This document shows positions 26,903 through 33,878 of a DNA stretch of 57,496 nt, piece after piece. Made by a program: the position numbers and the translations under genes. Under the pieces are notes generated by a model. That model did not search any database and had not been told where the DNA came from. It was given only the letters and a program-made list of their open reading frames with translations. Every line of letters begins with the position of its first letter. Position 1 is the first letter of the stretch. The DNA comes from an uncultured Pelagibacteraceae bacterium (GTDB taxonomy: Bacteria > Pseudomonadota > Alphaproteobacteria > Pelagibacterales > Pelagibacteraceae): positions 1 to 57,496 of the forward strand of contig CABYNS010000006.1 of NCBI GenBank assembly GCA_902520335.1. Direction: 5' to 3'.

Positions 26903-28228
26903 TTAGCAATCTAAAGTATTCTGTCTTTCCCATTTAGTTATAGGTTTCGACTTATCAAATTTCTCTACATTATTAAATTCTTTAATTTCTGTGCTTCTTA
27001 GTTTTATATAACTATCAATTACATCAGTACCAAAAGCCTCATTCATCTCTTTATTTTGTTTTAATTTTTTTAAAGATTGATCTAATTCATCAGGAAGTTT
27101 TGGAAGATCTGGATATTTTGCAAAGTCCTCGTACATATTACAATGAAGAGGTTTACCAGGGTCAATTTTATTTTTAATACCATTTATTCCAGCTGCGAGA
27201 ACACTTGCTTGAAGCAAATAAGGATTAGCCGATCCATCCATTAATCTTAATTCAAATCTTCCCGGATCAGGAATTCTTATCATATGTGTTCTATTATTCC
27301 CGGTATAAGATATACTACTTGGTGACCATGATGCTCCTGATTTTGTTGGGGGTGCATTAATTCTTCTGTAGCTATTGATCGTTGGATTGAAAAATGCAGA
27401 TAAAGATGAAGCATGTTTTATGACACCACCTAAAAAATTATATGCCATTTTAGTTAGACCTAGTTCATTAGATTTATCTAAAAATTTATTTTTCTTTCCA
27501 TCCCAAACAGAAATATGGGCATGACAACCGTTTCCAGTTAAATTTTCAAATGGTTTAGGCATAAACGTTGCTCTTAGACCATGCTTTTCAGCAATAGTTT
27601 TTACCATGTATTTAAAAAATGTATGTCTATCTGCAGTCTTTAAACAATCTGAATAATCCCAATTCATCTCAAATTGGCCATTAGCATCTTCATGATCATT
27701 TTGATAAGGACCCCATCCCATTTCAATCATACAATCACAAATTTCTTTAATTAAATCATATCTTCTCATTAATGCTGATTGGTCATAACATGGTTTTGAT
27801 TGAGTATCTCTTGGATCAGCAATGGAGCTTCCATCTGGAGATATCAAAAAATATTCACACTCCACACCAGATTTCATTGTCAATCGTTGTTTTGAGAGTT
27901 TTTTGATTTGTTTCTTTAACATCACTCTTGGTGAGGCATCTACTGGTTTGCCATTCATCCAAAGATCTGAGGCAAGCCATCCTACTTCCTTGTTCCAAGG
28001 TAATTGAATTAAACTATCAGGATCAGGAATTCCAAACATGTCTGAGTCCGCGGGTGTCATATCCAACCATGCAGCAAATCCTGCAAATCCCGCGCCAGTT
28101 TCTTGCATATCTTTTATTGCATGTGCTGGCACTAATTTTGATCTAAGAACTCCAAATAGATCAACAAAACTTATTAAAAAATATTTGATTTTTTTTTCTT
28201 TAGCAATTTTGAATAAATTTTTTGGCAT
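26903..28228 (-). CDS. glnT: Type III glutamine-synthetase-family ligase
   Basis: A 441-residue ATP-dependent ligase of the GlnT/type III glutamine-synthetase group, which joins glutamate to ammonia or an amine. Characteristic motifs are VECEYFLI (metal-binding Glu residues), QNDHEDANGQFEMNWDYSD, GNGCHAHISVW with the His of the catalytic loop, NSYRRINA, and RIPDPGRFELRLMDGSANPYL. A second member of the same family, the presumed gmaS, sits 5.6 kb away; the two are clearly different in sequence. It could make glutamine, gamma-glutamylmethylamide or a polyamine conjugate. Its partner is the ammonia-lyase-like gene 1 nt downstream. The start is ATG 28228, 17 nt after the small membrane protein gene. 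Confidence 0.75.
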   Translation of the reverse strand: MPKNLFKIAKEKKIKYFLISFVDLFGVLRSKLVPAHAIKDMQETGAGFAGFAAWLDMTPADSDMFGIPDPDSLIQLPWNKEVGWLASDLWMNGKPVDASPRVMLKKQIKKLSKQRLTMKSGVECEYFLISPDGSSIADPRDTQSKPCYDQSALMRRYDLIKEICDCMIEMGWGPYQNDHEDANGQFEMNWDYSDCLKTADRHTFFKYMVKTIAEKHGLRATFMPKPFENLTGNGCHAHISVWDGKKNKFLDKSNELGLTKMAYNFLGGVIKHASSLSAFFNPTINSYRRINAPPTKSGASWSPSSISYTGNNRTHMIRIPDPGRFELRLMDGSANPYLLQASVLAAGINGIKNKIDPGKPLHCNMYEDFAKYPDLPKLPDELDQSLKKLKQNKEMNEAFGTDVIDSYIKLRSTEIKEFNNVEKFDKSKPITKWERQNTLDC

Positions 28229-28245
28229 AAATTAAGTTAACATAA

Positions 28246-28404
28246 TTATTTTAAAAAAGATAAAATTGTTTCTTTATAAAAAATTAAATTTACAACAATA
28301 ATTATGATTACTGCTAATATTGCTCCATACTTTGCTTTTGGAAAAGCAACGCCTCTCATCTTACTTGGTCTAAGTTCTTCGTTATCTTTATTCTCTTCTG
28401 ACAT
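28246..28404 (-). CDS. Small single-span membrane protein (52 aa)
   Basis: An unnamed 52-residue protein beginning MSEENKDNEELRPSKMRG, followed by one hydrophobic helix (~26-46) with IIIIVV. ATG 28404 is chosen because the open frame further upstream (to 28443) would be encoded by a transcription terminator hairpin. The acidic N-terminus with basic residues before the helix suggests an N-in orientation. It lies between the Amt operon terminator and the GlnT-like gene, in the same direction. Its small size makes the call tentative; function unknown. Confidence 0.5.
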   Translation of the reverse strand: MSEENKDNEELRPSKMRGVAFPKAKYGAILAVIIIIVVNLIFYKETILSFLK

Positions 28405-28410
28405 ATGATA

Positions 28411-28441
28411 AAAAAAGGGCGCCACATAAGTTGTAGCGCCC
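28411..28441 (-). terminator. Intrinsic terminator of the Amt operon
   Basis: On the minus strand a 10-bp stem with one G-U pair (arms 28441-28432 and 28426-28417, GGGCGCTACA with TGTGGCGCCC) has a 5-nt loop and is followed by six T. It starts 16 nt past the stop of the 76-residue protein. It should end most amt transcripts and separate them from the downstream 52-aa, glnT and lyase genes. Confidence 0.85.
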
Positions 28442-28456
28442 AAATTTTTGATTTAA

Positions 28457-28687
28457 TTACCAATCAGTAATATTGCTTTTATGGTCATTTGGACCATGTC
28501 TTTTCCTTGCTAATCTTTCGAGCTCATCACTCTCAGATTTAGCAGTCAAAACATGCCAACCAATCCATATAATTATAGCAAGTATTACTAATAGTCCTTC
28601 ACTAGATCCAGCACCAGGATAAATAGCACCAGCAACTTCCTCTGCTGGTTTATTCAGGTGATCAATCCAATTTGTAACTGTCGCCAT
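28457..28687 (-). CDS. Small single-span membrane protein next to Amt (76 aa)
   Basis: A 76-residue unnamed protein. A short N-terminal part (VTNWIDHLNKPAEEVAGA) is followed by one helix (~30-47, LLVILAIIIWIGWHVL) and a charged tail SESDELERLARKRHGPND. The start has one of the strongest ribosome sites in the window, AGGAGG, 6 nt before the ATG. The gene begins 12 nt after the Amt stop and ends just before the operon terminator, so it is expressed with the channel. This suggests a small accessory or stabilising subunit of the Amt protein, which is an inference from position and topology only. No known Amt partner (GlnK) is recognisable. Confidence 0.65.
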   Translation of the reverse strand: MATVTNWIDHLNKPAEEVAGAIYPGAGSSEGLLVILAIIIWIGWHVLTAKSESDELERLARKRHGPNDHKSNITDW

Positions 28688-28699
28688 ATTATTCCTCCT

Positions 28700-30100
28700 T
28701 TACCTGGTTGCTGATGCAACTGCTTTCTCATCTGATTTAGCAGTTTCCATCATTTCATAATCTAGTCCAGCTATTTCAGCTTCACGCGGAATTCTTAATT
28801 TACCCATTCCGTGTAATACTTTTGCAATGATATAGCCTGGTATTAATCCTAGAACAAAGAACATTATTATTGCTCCTAAAAACATACCTAAAGGATTTAT
28901 TGATGCATAAGTAGTTCCGTCCCACATAGCTCCAACACTGTAACCAGATGATGGGTAACCATTTAAAACAAAACCACAAATTACAAGACCTATAAATCCT
29001 GCATAACCGTGTACTGCCACAGCACCAACTGCATCATCAATCTTGAACTTACGTTCAACCCAATAATGTAATTTGTACGATAGCACAACTCCGATCATAC
29101 CTATGATCATTGATTGAATTGGATGATATAAATCATTTCCAGCTGAAGCACATATAATACCTGCTAGTCCACTTGAGTAAGTCCAGAATGGATCACCTTT
29201 TGCAATCCAGTATCCAGCTAATAATCCTCCTGACAGTGACATCAAGAAGTTAAAAGTGATACCACTAAGTGTAGTAGGCGTTACATAAATGTTTGTAGCC
29301 GTCCAATAAGATATACCTTCCATGCCGTACTCTGGGCCAAGATCAAATATTGGAATGTTACATGCCGCATAAAATCCCCAGAAACCAGTATAAATTAGAA
29401 ATAATCCAATTGTTACTAGCCAAGGATTTCTCGGTCCAATATTTCTTGGTTCACCACTTGATGAAAATTTTCCAATTCTTGGACCTAAAACCATTAGTAC
29501 ACCTAAAGCAAATCCACCCGCAATCGCGTGAATAACTCCTGATGCATACGCATCATGGTATCCTAAAATTTTTAGCATCCAACCATCAAAGTGCCATCCC
29601 CACGCAGCATCTATTGTCCAGAATACTGAACCAATTGCTATTGCTAAAATACCAAAAGCAAAAGTAGTTATTCTTTCAATTATTGCTCCAGAGACGATTG
29701 AGGCAGCAGTCCAAGAAAATAATAAAAAGGCAGCCCAGAAAACACCATTGATGTGATCTCCGAGATTAACCGCCATTATATCACTTGTTGGTACTTGCCA
29801 CATAGCACTAAACAATGTTTCATCAGTGATTAATGCTGTGCTTTCATTCATTATTGAAGGCGCTATTCCCGGTCCTGTTGGGAAAGCCCAATAAATCCAC
29901 CAACCAAATAAAAACCATGTTACTGTAACCAAAGGTATCAGCATCGTGTTTTTCATAAGAGTATGTTGATGGTGTTTGTATCGAGAAGCTCCAACTTCAT
30001 ACATACAGAACCCGACGTGAATTAAGAACATCAGTACCACTGTTATCCAGTAGTAAAATTCTGTAAATATAGTAGTAAGAGCACCTAACTGATCAGTCAT
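28700..30100 (-). CDS. amt: Ammonium/methylammonium transporter (Amt family)
   Basis: A 466-residue Amt/Rh-family channel with about eleven membrane helices. The conserved acid and twin histidines are present: Asp183 eight residues before His191 (DAYASGVIH), matching Asp160/His168 of E. coli AmtB, and His364 in AVAVHGYAGF. The C-terminal cytoplasmic tail (from ~425) is longer than usual and charged. The ribosome site GGAGAG precedes the ATG. No GlnK is adjacent. Instead the gene sits directly downstream of the gmaS-mgsABC operon, whose substrate is methylamine, and is followed by a small membrane protein. Both ammonium and methylammonium are plausible cargo. Confidence 0.88.
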   Translation of the reverse strand: MTDQLGALTTIFTEFYYWITVVLMFLIHVGFCMYEVGASRYKHHQHTLMKNTMLIPLVTVTWFLFGWWIYWAFPTGPGIAPSIMNESTALITDETLFSAMWQVPTSDIMAVNLGDHINGVFWAAFLLFSWTAASIVSGAIIERITTFAFGILAIAIGSVFWTIDAAWGWHFDGWMLKILGYHDAYASGVIHAIAGGFALGVLMVLGPRIGKFSSSGEPRNIGPRNPWLVTIGLFLIYTGFWGFYAACNIPIFDLGPEYGMEGISYWTATNIYVTPTTLSGITFNFLMSLSGGLLAGYWIAKGDPFWTYSSGLAGIICASAGNDLYHPIQSMIIGMIGVVLSYKLHYWVERKFKIDDAVGAVAVHGYAGFIGLVICGFVLNGYPSSGYSVGAMWDGTTYASINPLGMFLGAIIMFFVLGLIPGYIIAKVLHGMGKLRIPREAEIAGLDYEMMETAKSDEKAVASATR

Positions 30101-30128
30101 ATTCTCTCTCCATATTAGTTTTCGAAAG

Positions 30129-30155
30129 CCTATAAAATTTGCAAAGGTGTGACAA
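30129..30155 (-). promoter_or_regulatory. Possible amt promoter
   Basis: In the 124-nt gap between the mgs operon and amt, the minus strand shows TTGTCA (30155-30150) and TATAGG (30134-30129) with a short 15-nt spacer, about 30 nt upstream of the amt start. I see no terminator hairpin in this gap, so amt could also be reached by read-through from the mgs genes. The match is weak. Confidence 0.3.
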
Positions 30156-30224
30156 ACAAAACAATCATTTAAAACCTAATATTGACAATAGATTTTAAAA
30201 TAAAATCAACTTTAGATTGTGTAA

Positions 30225-30641
30225 TTAAAATTTTAGGTAAGCTGTTTTCAAATCAACAAGGGGGTGTTTTGGAGACATTTGAAATTTTACTAAAAGTTCC
30301 CTTGCGATCATGTCCCTGTCTTGTTGGTTATCTGGTAATTTGATTGATGATGGGATTGTAACCCAACCATTTGCATTTCTGCAAAATACAGCTGGTCTTC
30401 CTTCTTCATAACCCATATGAACATCTTCTAACCAATTCAAATCATCCCAGCCCATTGCCTCTACATACTTCTTAAGGAATGGTGTCATTTTTTTGTAATC
30501 TGGCAGAAGATTAACGTCATATCTATAGCCAATAGATTGGCCAATCATCTTTTCTCTAGCTGTCTCTTTTTTCTTTCCTAACTGTTGGTCTTTAACAGCT
30601 ACTGATTTAGAAACTTTCTTTTTATTTTTTTTCTTAGCCAT
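30225..30641 (-). CDS. Unknown 138-aa protein at the end of the mgs operon
   Basis: I do not recognise this protein. It has a lysine-rich N-terminal tail (MAKKKNKKKVSKS) and then a compact, probably globular domain (~30-138) rich in aromatic residues: GYRYDVNLLPDYKKMTP, MGWDDLNWLEDVHMGYEEG, CRNANGWVTIPSS. There is no membrane helix or signal peptide. It begins 8 nt after mgsC and has a GAGG ribosome site, so it belongs to the gmaS-mgsABC transcription unit. Known N-methylglutamate synthases are described as three subunits, which makes this a candidate fourth component or an assembly factor. That role is inference. Confidence 0.65.
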   Translation of the reverse strand: MAKKKNKKKVSKSVAVKDQQLGKKKETAREKMIGQSIGYRYDVNLLPDYKKMTPFLKKYVEAMGWDDLNWLEDVHMGYEEGRPAVFCRNANGWVTIPSSIKLPDNQQDRDMIARELLVKFQMSPKHPLVDLKTAYLKF

Positions 30642-30649
30642 TTTTACCT

Positions 30650-32068
30650 CTAAATCTTATGAAAGTTATCAACTCCAACAGTATAATTAGTACCTGCAAG
30701 CGGAACTTTCGCTAAAGCTGAGGCTTCAGAAGTAAGTGCTGCTAAATCCTCAGGTTCTAAAGAATGTATATTTGTTTTACCACAAGCTCTAGCTAACAAC
30801 TGAGCTTCAAGAGTCATAGAATGTAAATAATTATAAACTCTCAATGCTGCATCATCAGGATTTAATCTTGCTCTTAATTTTGGATCTTGTGTAGCCACTC
30901 CGACAGGACATCTCCCAGTATGACAGTGATAACATTCACCTGCTTTTACTCCCATTTCTTTTTCAAAATTTGCCTCTGGGATATCTTTGTTACAGTTAAG
31001 TGCAATCATAGAACCAGTACCAATAGCTATTGCATCAGCACCTAAAGCTAATGCTTTTGCCATGTCAGCACCATCTCTAACACCACCAGCATAAATTAAA
31101 GTAACTTTTCCAGTTTTCCCTACATCGTCCAAAGCTCTTCTTGCTTCTCTAATAGCTGCAATACCAGGAATACCAGTGTTTGCTGCAGCGATGTGTGGAC
31201 CTGCTCCTGTAGAACCTTCCATACCATCTAGATAAATAGAATCTGGATCACATTTTGCAGCCATACGAACATCATCATAAACTTTTGATGCACCTAATTT
31301 TAATTGAATTGGAACTTTATTTTTTGTTAGCTGTCTAAGTTCCTCTACTTTTAATGCTAAATCGTCTGGACCTAACCAGTCAGGATGTCTTGCAGGAGAT
31401 CTTTGATCAATACCTGATGGAAGTGATCTCATTTCAGCAACTTGGTCAGTTACTTTTTGACCCATCAAGTGACCACCCATACCAACTTTTTGTCCTTGTC
31501 CAATAAAAACTTCTATTCCATCAGCTAATTGCGCGTGATGTGGGTTAAATCCATATCTGGATTGAATACATTGATAAAACCATTTTTCAGAATACCTTCT
31601 TTCATCAGGTATCATTCCACCTTCACCAGAACATGTTGCGCTACCTGCCATTGTAGCTCCTCTTGCTAATGCAGTTTTTGCTTCATAAGATAAAGCTCCA
31701 AAACTCATACCTGTAATGTAAACTGGGATATCTAATTCAATTGGATTCTCACATCTTGGACCAATAACGGTTTTTGTTTCACACTTTTCTCTGTAACCTT
31801 CAATAACAAATCTAGTAAGAGTTCCTGGTAAGAAAACTAAATCATCAAATGTTGGAATTTTTTTCATTAATGCCATTCCACGCATTCTATATCTACCTAA
31901 TTGAGATTTTATGTGAATATCATCAATTACTTCAGGAGTGAAAATAGCGTTATGACCTAATAAACTTTTATTTCTTCCACCGTTTGAACTTAAATGAACG
32001 TCTGCTTTTCCCCCAACGTTACCATTAGTTTTTAACTTACCATTTTTTTTCTTTTTCTTCTTAGCCAT
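30650..32068 (-). CDS. mgsC: N-methylglutamate synthase subunit C (FMN, GltB2-type)
   Basis: The 472-residue catalytic barrel of glutamate-synthase type. Family features are MSFGALSYEAKTALARGA, SGEGGMIPDERRY, the FMN/substrate barrel IQLKLGASKVYDD, DGMEGSTGAGPH and IYAGGVRDGADMAKALALGADAIAIGT. The iron-sulphur cysteines follow in GECYHCHTGRCPVGVATQ. In N-methylglutamate synthase this subunit forms N-methylglutamate from gamma-glutamylmethylamide. It carries an extra lysine-rich N-terminal tail (MAKKKKKKNGKLK) like the next gene's product. Its start overlaps the mgsB stop by one base. The alternative, a stand-alone archaeal-type glutamate synthase, is made unlikely by the split mgsA/mgsB/mgsC layout next to gmaS. 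Confidence 0.88.
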   Translation of the reverse strand: MAKKKKKKNGKLKTNGNVGGKADVHLSSNGGRNKSLLGHNAIFTPEVIDDIHIKSQLGRYRMRGMALMKKIPTFDDLVFLPGTLTRFVIEGYREKCETKTVIGPRCENPIELDIPVYITGMSFGALSYEAKTALARGATMAGSATCSGEGGMIPDERRYSEKWFYQCIQSRYGFNPHHAQLADGIEVFIGQGQKVGMGGHLMGQKVTDQVAEMRSLPSGIDQRSPARHPDWLGPDDLALKVEELRQLTKNKVPIQLKLGASKVYDDVRMAAKCDPDSIYLDGMEGSTGAGPHIAAANTGIPGIAAIREARRALDDVGKTGKVTLIYAGGVRDGADMAKALALGADAIAIGTGSMIALNCNKDIPEANFEKEMGVKAGECYHCHTGRCPVGVATQDPKLRARLNPDDAALRVYNYLHSMTLEAQLLARACGKTNIHSLEPEDLAALTSEASALAKVPLAGTNYTVGVDNFHKI

Positions 32069-32922
32069 TAAATTGCTCCTTTTTTCTCAGTAGGTTCTAA
32101 GTTGTCGTAATTCCAAAGTTTTTTACCTGCTACAATTTTTTTCATTTTACTTACATCAAAGTTTTCGCCAATCTCAGCAACCTTAAGCTTTCTCTTTAGC
32201 CAATCCTGGTCACTTTTAGTCAAATCAGAGTCTACTGCATCACTACCATAAGAACCAATTTCTCCACCTACGAAAATTGTCCCATCATACATCGAATCTC
32301 CTAGATTTATTCCGACATCACCTAATATGATAATTCTACCTCTTTGCATCATAAAGCCAGTAAATGCACCAGCATCACCACCAATAATTATTGTGCCACC
32401 TTTCATATCAATACCTGTTCTTGCACCAACGCTGCCTTTACAGATTAAATCTCCACCTCTAATAGCTGCTCCAAAACAAGATCCAGCATTTTTCTCAATT
32501 ACAACTTTACCTGCCATTAAGTTTTCTGCACAAGACCATCCAACTCTTCCATTGATTCGAACGATTGGACCATCACATGAACCCATTCCAAAATATCCTA
32601 AACTTCCCTCAAAAATTAAATTTAATTTATTTAATATTCCAACTCCTAAACTATGTTTACCTTGTGGGTTTTTAATAACAATTGTTCCATATCCTTGGCT
32701 CATTAAATTATCTATTTCTTTATTTGCTTCCGCTGCACTCATGTCTTTTACATCTAGATCGGTCCTTTTATTAAAATCAACATCATGAGTTCCAAAATAA
32801 TAAAAGTTTTCTGCCTCATCAGGATTGAAAAATTTTTGTTGAGTTCTTCCTGTTAAAACCTCAGTGTGCATACCCATTGCTTGGGCTTTAGTTTTCTTTG
32901 AAACACTTTTTATATTTGCCAT
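32068..32922 (-). CDS. mgsB: N-methylglutamate synthase subunit B (GltB3/GXGXG domain)
   Basis: A 284-residue protein whose core (~80-240) is the right-handed beta-helix of the glutamate-synthase C-terminal domain. The glycine repeats are visible: GYFGMGSCDGPIVRINGRVG, AGSCFGAAIRGGDLICKGSV, GARTGIDMKGGTIIIGGDAG, and MQRGRIIILGDVG. In split enzymes this domain is a separate subunit that joins the amidotransferase and FMN subunits. Its start lies inside the end of mgsA (13-nt overlap) and its stop touches mgsC, which indicates tight translational coupling. The order A-B-C matches known mgs operons. Confidence 0.87.
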   Translation of the reverse strand: MANIKSVSKKTKAQAMGMHTEVLTGRTQQKFFNPDEAENFYYFGTHDVDFNKRTDLDVKDMSAAEANKEIDNLMSQGYGTIVIKNPQGKHSLGVGILNKLNLIFEGSLGYFGMGSCDGPIVRINGRVGWSCAENLMAGKVVIEKNAGSCFGAAIRGGDLICKGSVGARTGIDMKGGTIIIGGDAGAFTGFMMQRGRIIILGDVGINLGDSMYDGTIFVGGEIGSYGSDAVDSDLTKSDQDWLKRKLKVAEIGENFDVSKMKKIVAGKKLWNYDNLEPTEKKGAI

Positions 32923-33854
32923 ACTTTTACCTCTCCATCGAATGGATCATAAGTATCAATTTCTTGTGGTAAAATTGATCTTATTGCTATTTCTTCTGAA
33001 CCCATCGCTACTAAATCGTCTGACTCATATAAAACTAAAGGTTTTGCCGCCATAGTATCTTTTGCCATTCCTAAAGAATCTTTTGTAGCGACAAAATAAG
33101 TAAAGACACCATCTAATCCAGTTAGAGACTCTCTCATACCTTCTTCTAAAGATGCGCCATCTCTCATTTTTTCTGCTAAATAAACAGCAATAAGTTCTGA
33201 GTCACACTCAGACATAAATCTCATTCCTTTATTTTCTAGAGCTCTTCTATTGTTCCAATAATTTGTAAGCTGACCATTATGAACAACTGATACATCGCTA
33301 AACGGATAACCCCAAAATGGGTGAGCAGATTTAATATCTACTCCTGACTCTGTAGCCATTCTAGCGTGACCAATTGCATGAGTACCAACAAGTTTGTCTA
33401 GATTATATCTGTCACAAACCATTTTGGCATTCCCAAGATCCTTAATAACCTCTAAAGATTTACCCATTGATAGTATCTCTACTCCTGGAATGCTTTCTAT
33501 TTTTTGTGAAAATTCTAATAAATCTTTTTTATTATATTCTATTTCGTATCTTAAAGAGTAGGGAAGTATCCTTTCTTCTTTGATAATTTTTGCACCCATT
33601 TCATTAAGATAGCTATCAACAATCTTTTTTCTTTCATCATAAACGGACACATCCTCAGCAACTGATGTACTACCCTCACCAACGTTTTCTCCAACTTTGA
33701 AACGCATGATAAAATTTTTTCCATCAGTGTCTCCATATAAAGCATAGCCAGTAGAGTCTTCTCCTCTATGTTTCAGAGCTTGCAACATACCTTGAAGCTC
33801 ATGACCAACTTTTGAAGATTTCCCTCTATGAATTAATCCCGCAATTCCACACAT
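32910..33854 (-). CDS. mgsA: N-methylglutamate synthase subunit A (class II amidotransferase)
   Basis: A 314-residue glutamine-amidotransferase-like subunit. After the initiator Met is removed, Cys2 of MCGIAGLIHRG becomes the N-terminal nucleophile, as in GltB and PurF. Further family motifs are ALKHRGEDSTGYALY, GHARMATES, VVHNGQLTNYWNNRR and SECDSELIAVYL. In N-methylglutamate synthase it would act on gamma-glutamylmethylamide rather than glutamine. The gene begins 24 nt after gmaS and overlaps mgsB by 13 nt. An intact catalytic Cys suggests the subunit is active and not only structural. Confidence 0.87.
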   Translation of the reverse strand: MCGIAGLIHRGKSSKVGHELQGMLQALKHRGEDSTGYALYGDTDGKNFIMRFKVGENVGEGSTSVAEDVSVYDERKKIVDSYLNEMGAKIIKEERILPYSLRYEIEYNKKDLLEFSQKIESIPGVEILSMGKSLEVIKDLGNAKMVCDRYNLDKLVGTHAIGHARMATESGVDIKSAHPFWGYPFSDVSVVHNGQLTNYWNNRRALENKGMRFMSECDSELIAVYLAEKMRDGASLEEGMRESLTGLDGVFTYFVATKDSLGMAKDTMAAKPLVLYESDDLVAMGSEEIAIRSILPQEIDTYDPFDGEVKVWQI

Positions 33855-33878
33855 ATACTTTTCCTTTTTCCGTATTTT

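Noticed and set aside
28405..28443. N-terminal extension of the 52-aa small protein (first residues MGATTYVAPFFYH)
   Set aside because: These codons lie in the arms and T run of the Amt terminator, so the extension is unlikely to be translated.
30140..30156. Sigma-54-like element (TGTCAC...TTGC) before amt
   Set aside because: Spacing between the two blocks is one base short and the GG is lost; SAR11-type genomes are not known to carry sigma-54.
30101..30224. Possible glutamine or other riboswitch before amt
   Set aside because: I looked for conserved riboswitch cores on the minus strand and found none; the gap is simple AT-rich DNA.
32327..32788. Long open frame (153 codons) on the plus strand within mgsB
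   Set aside because: It is antisense to a strongly conserved gene and is Pro/Ile-rich shadow sequence without a ribosome site or known motif.
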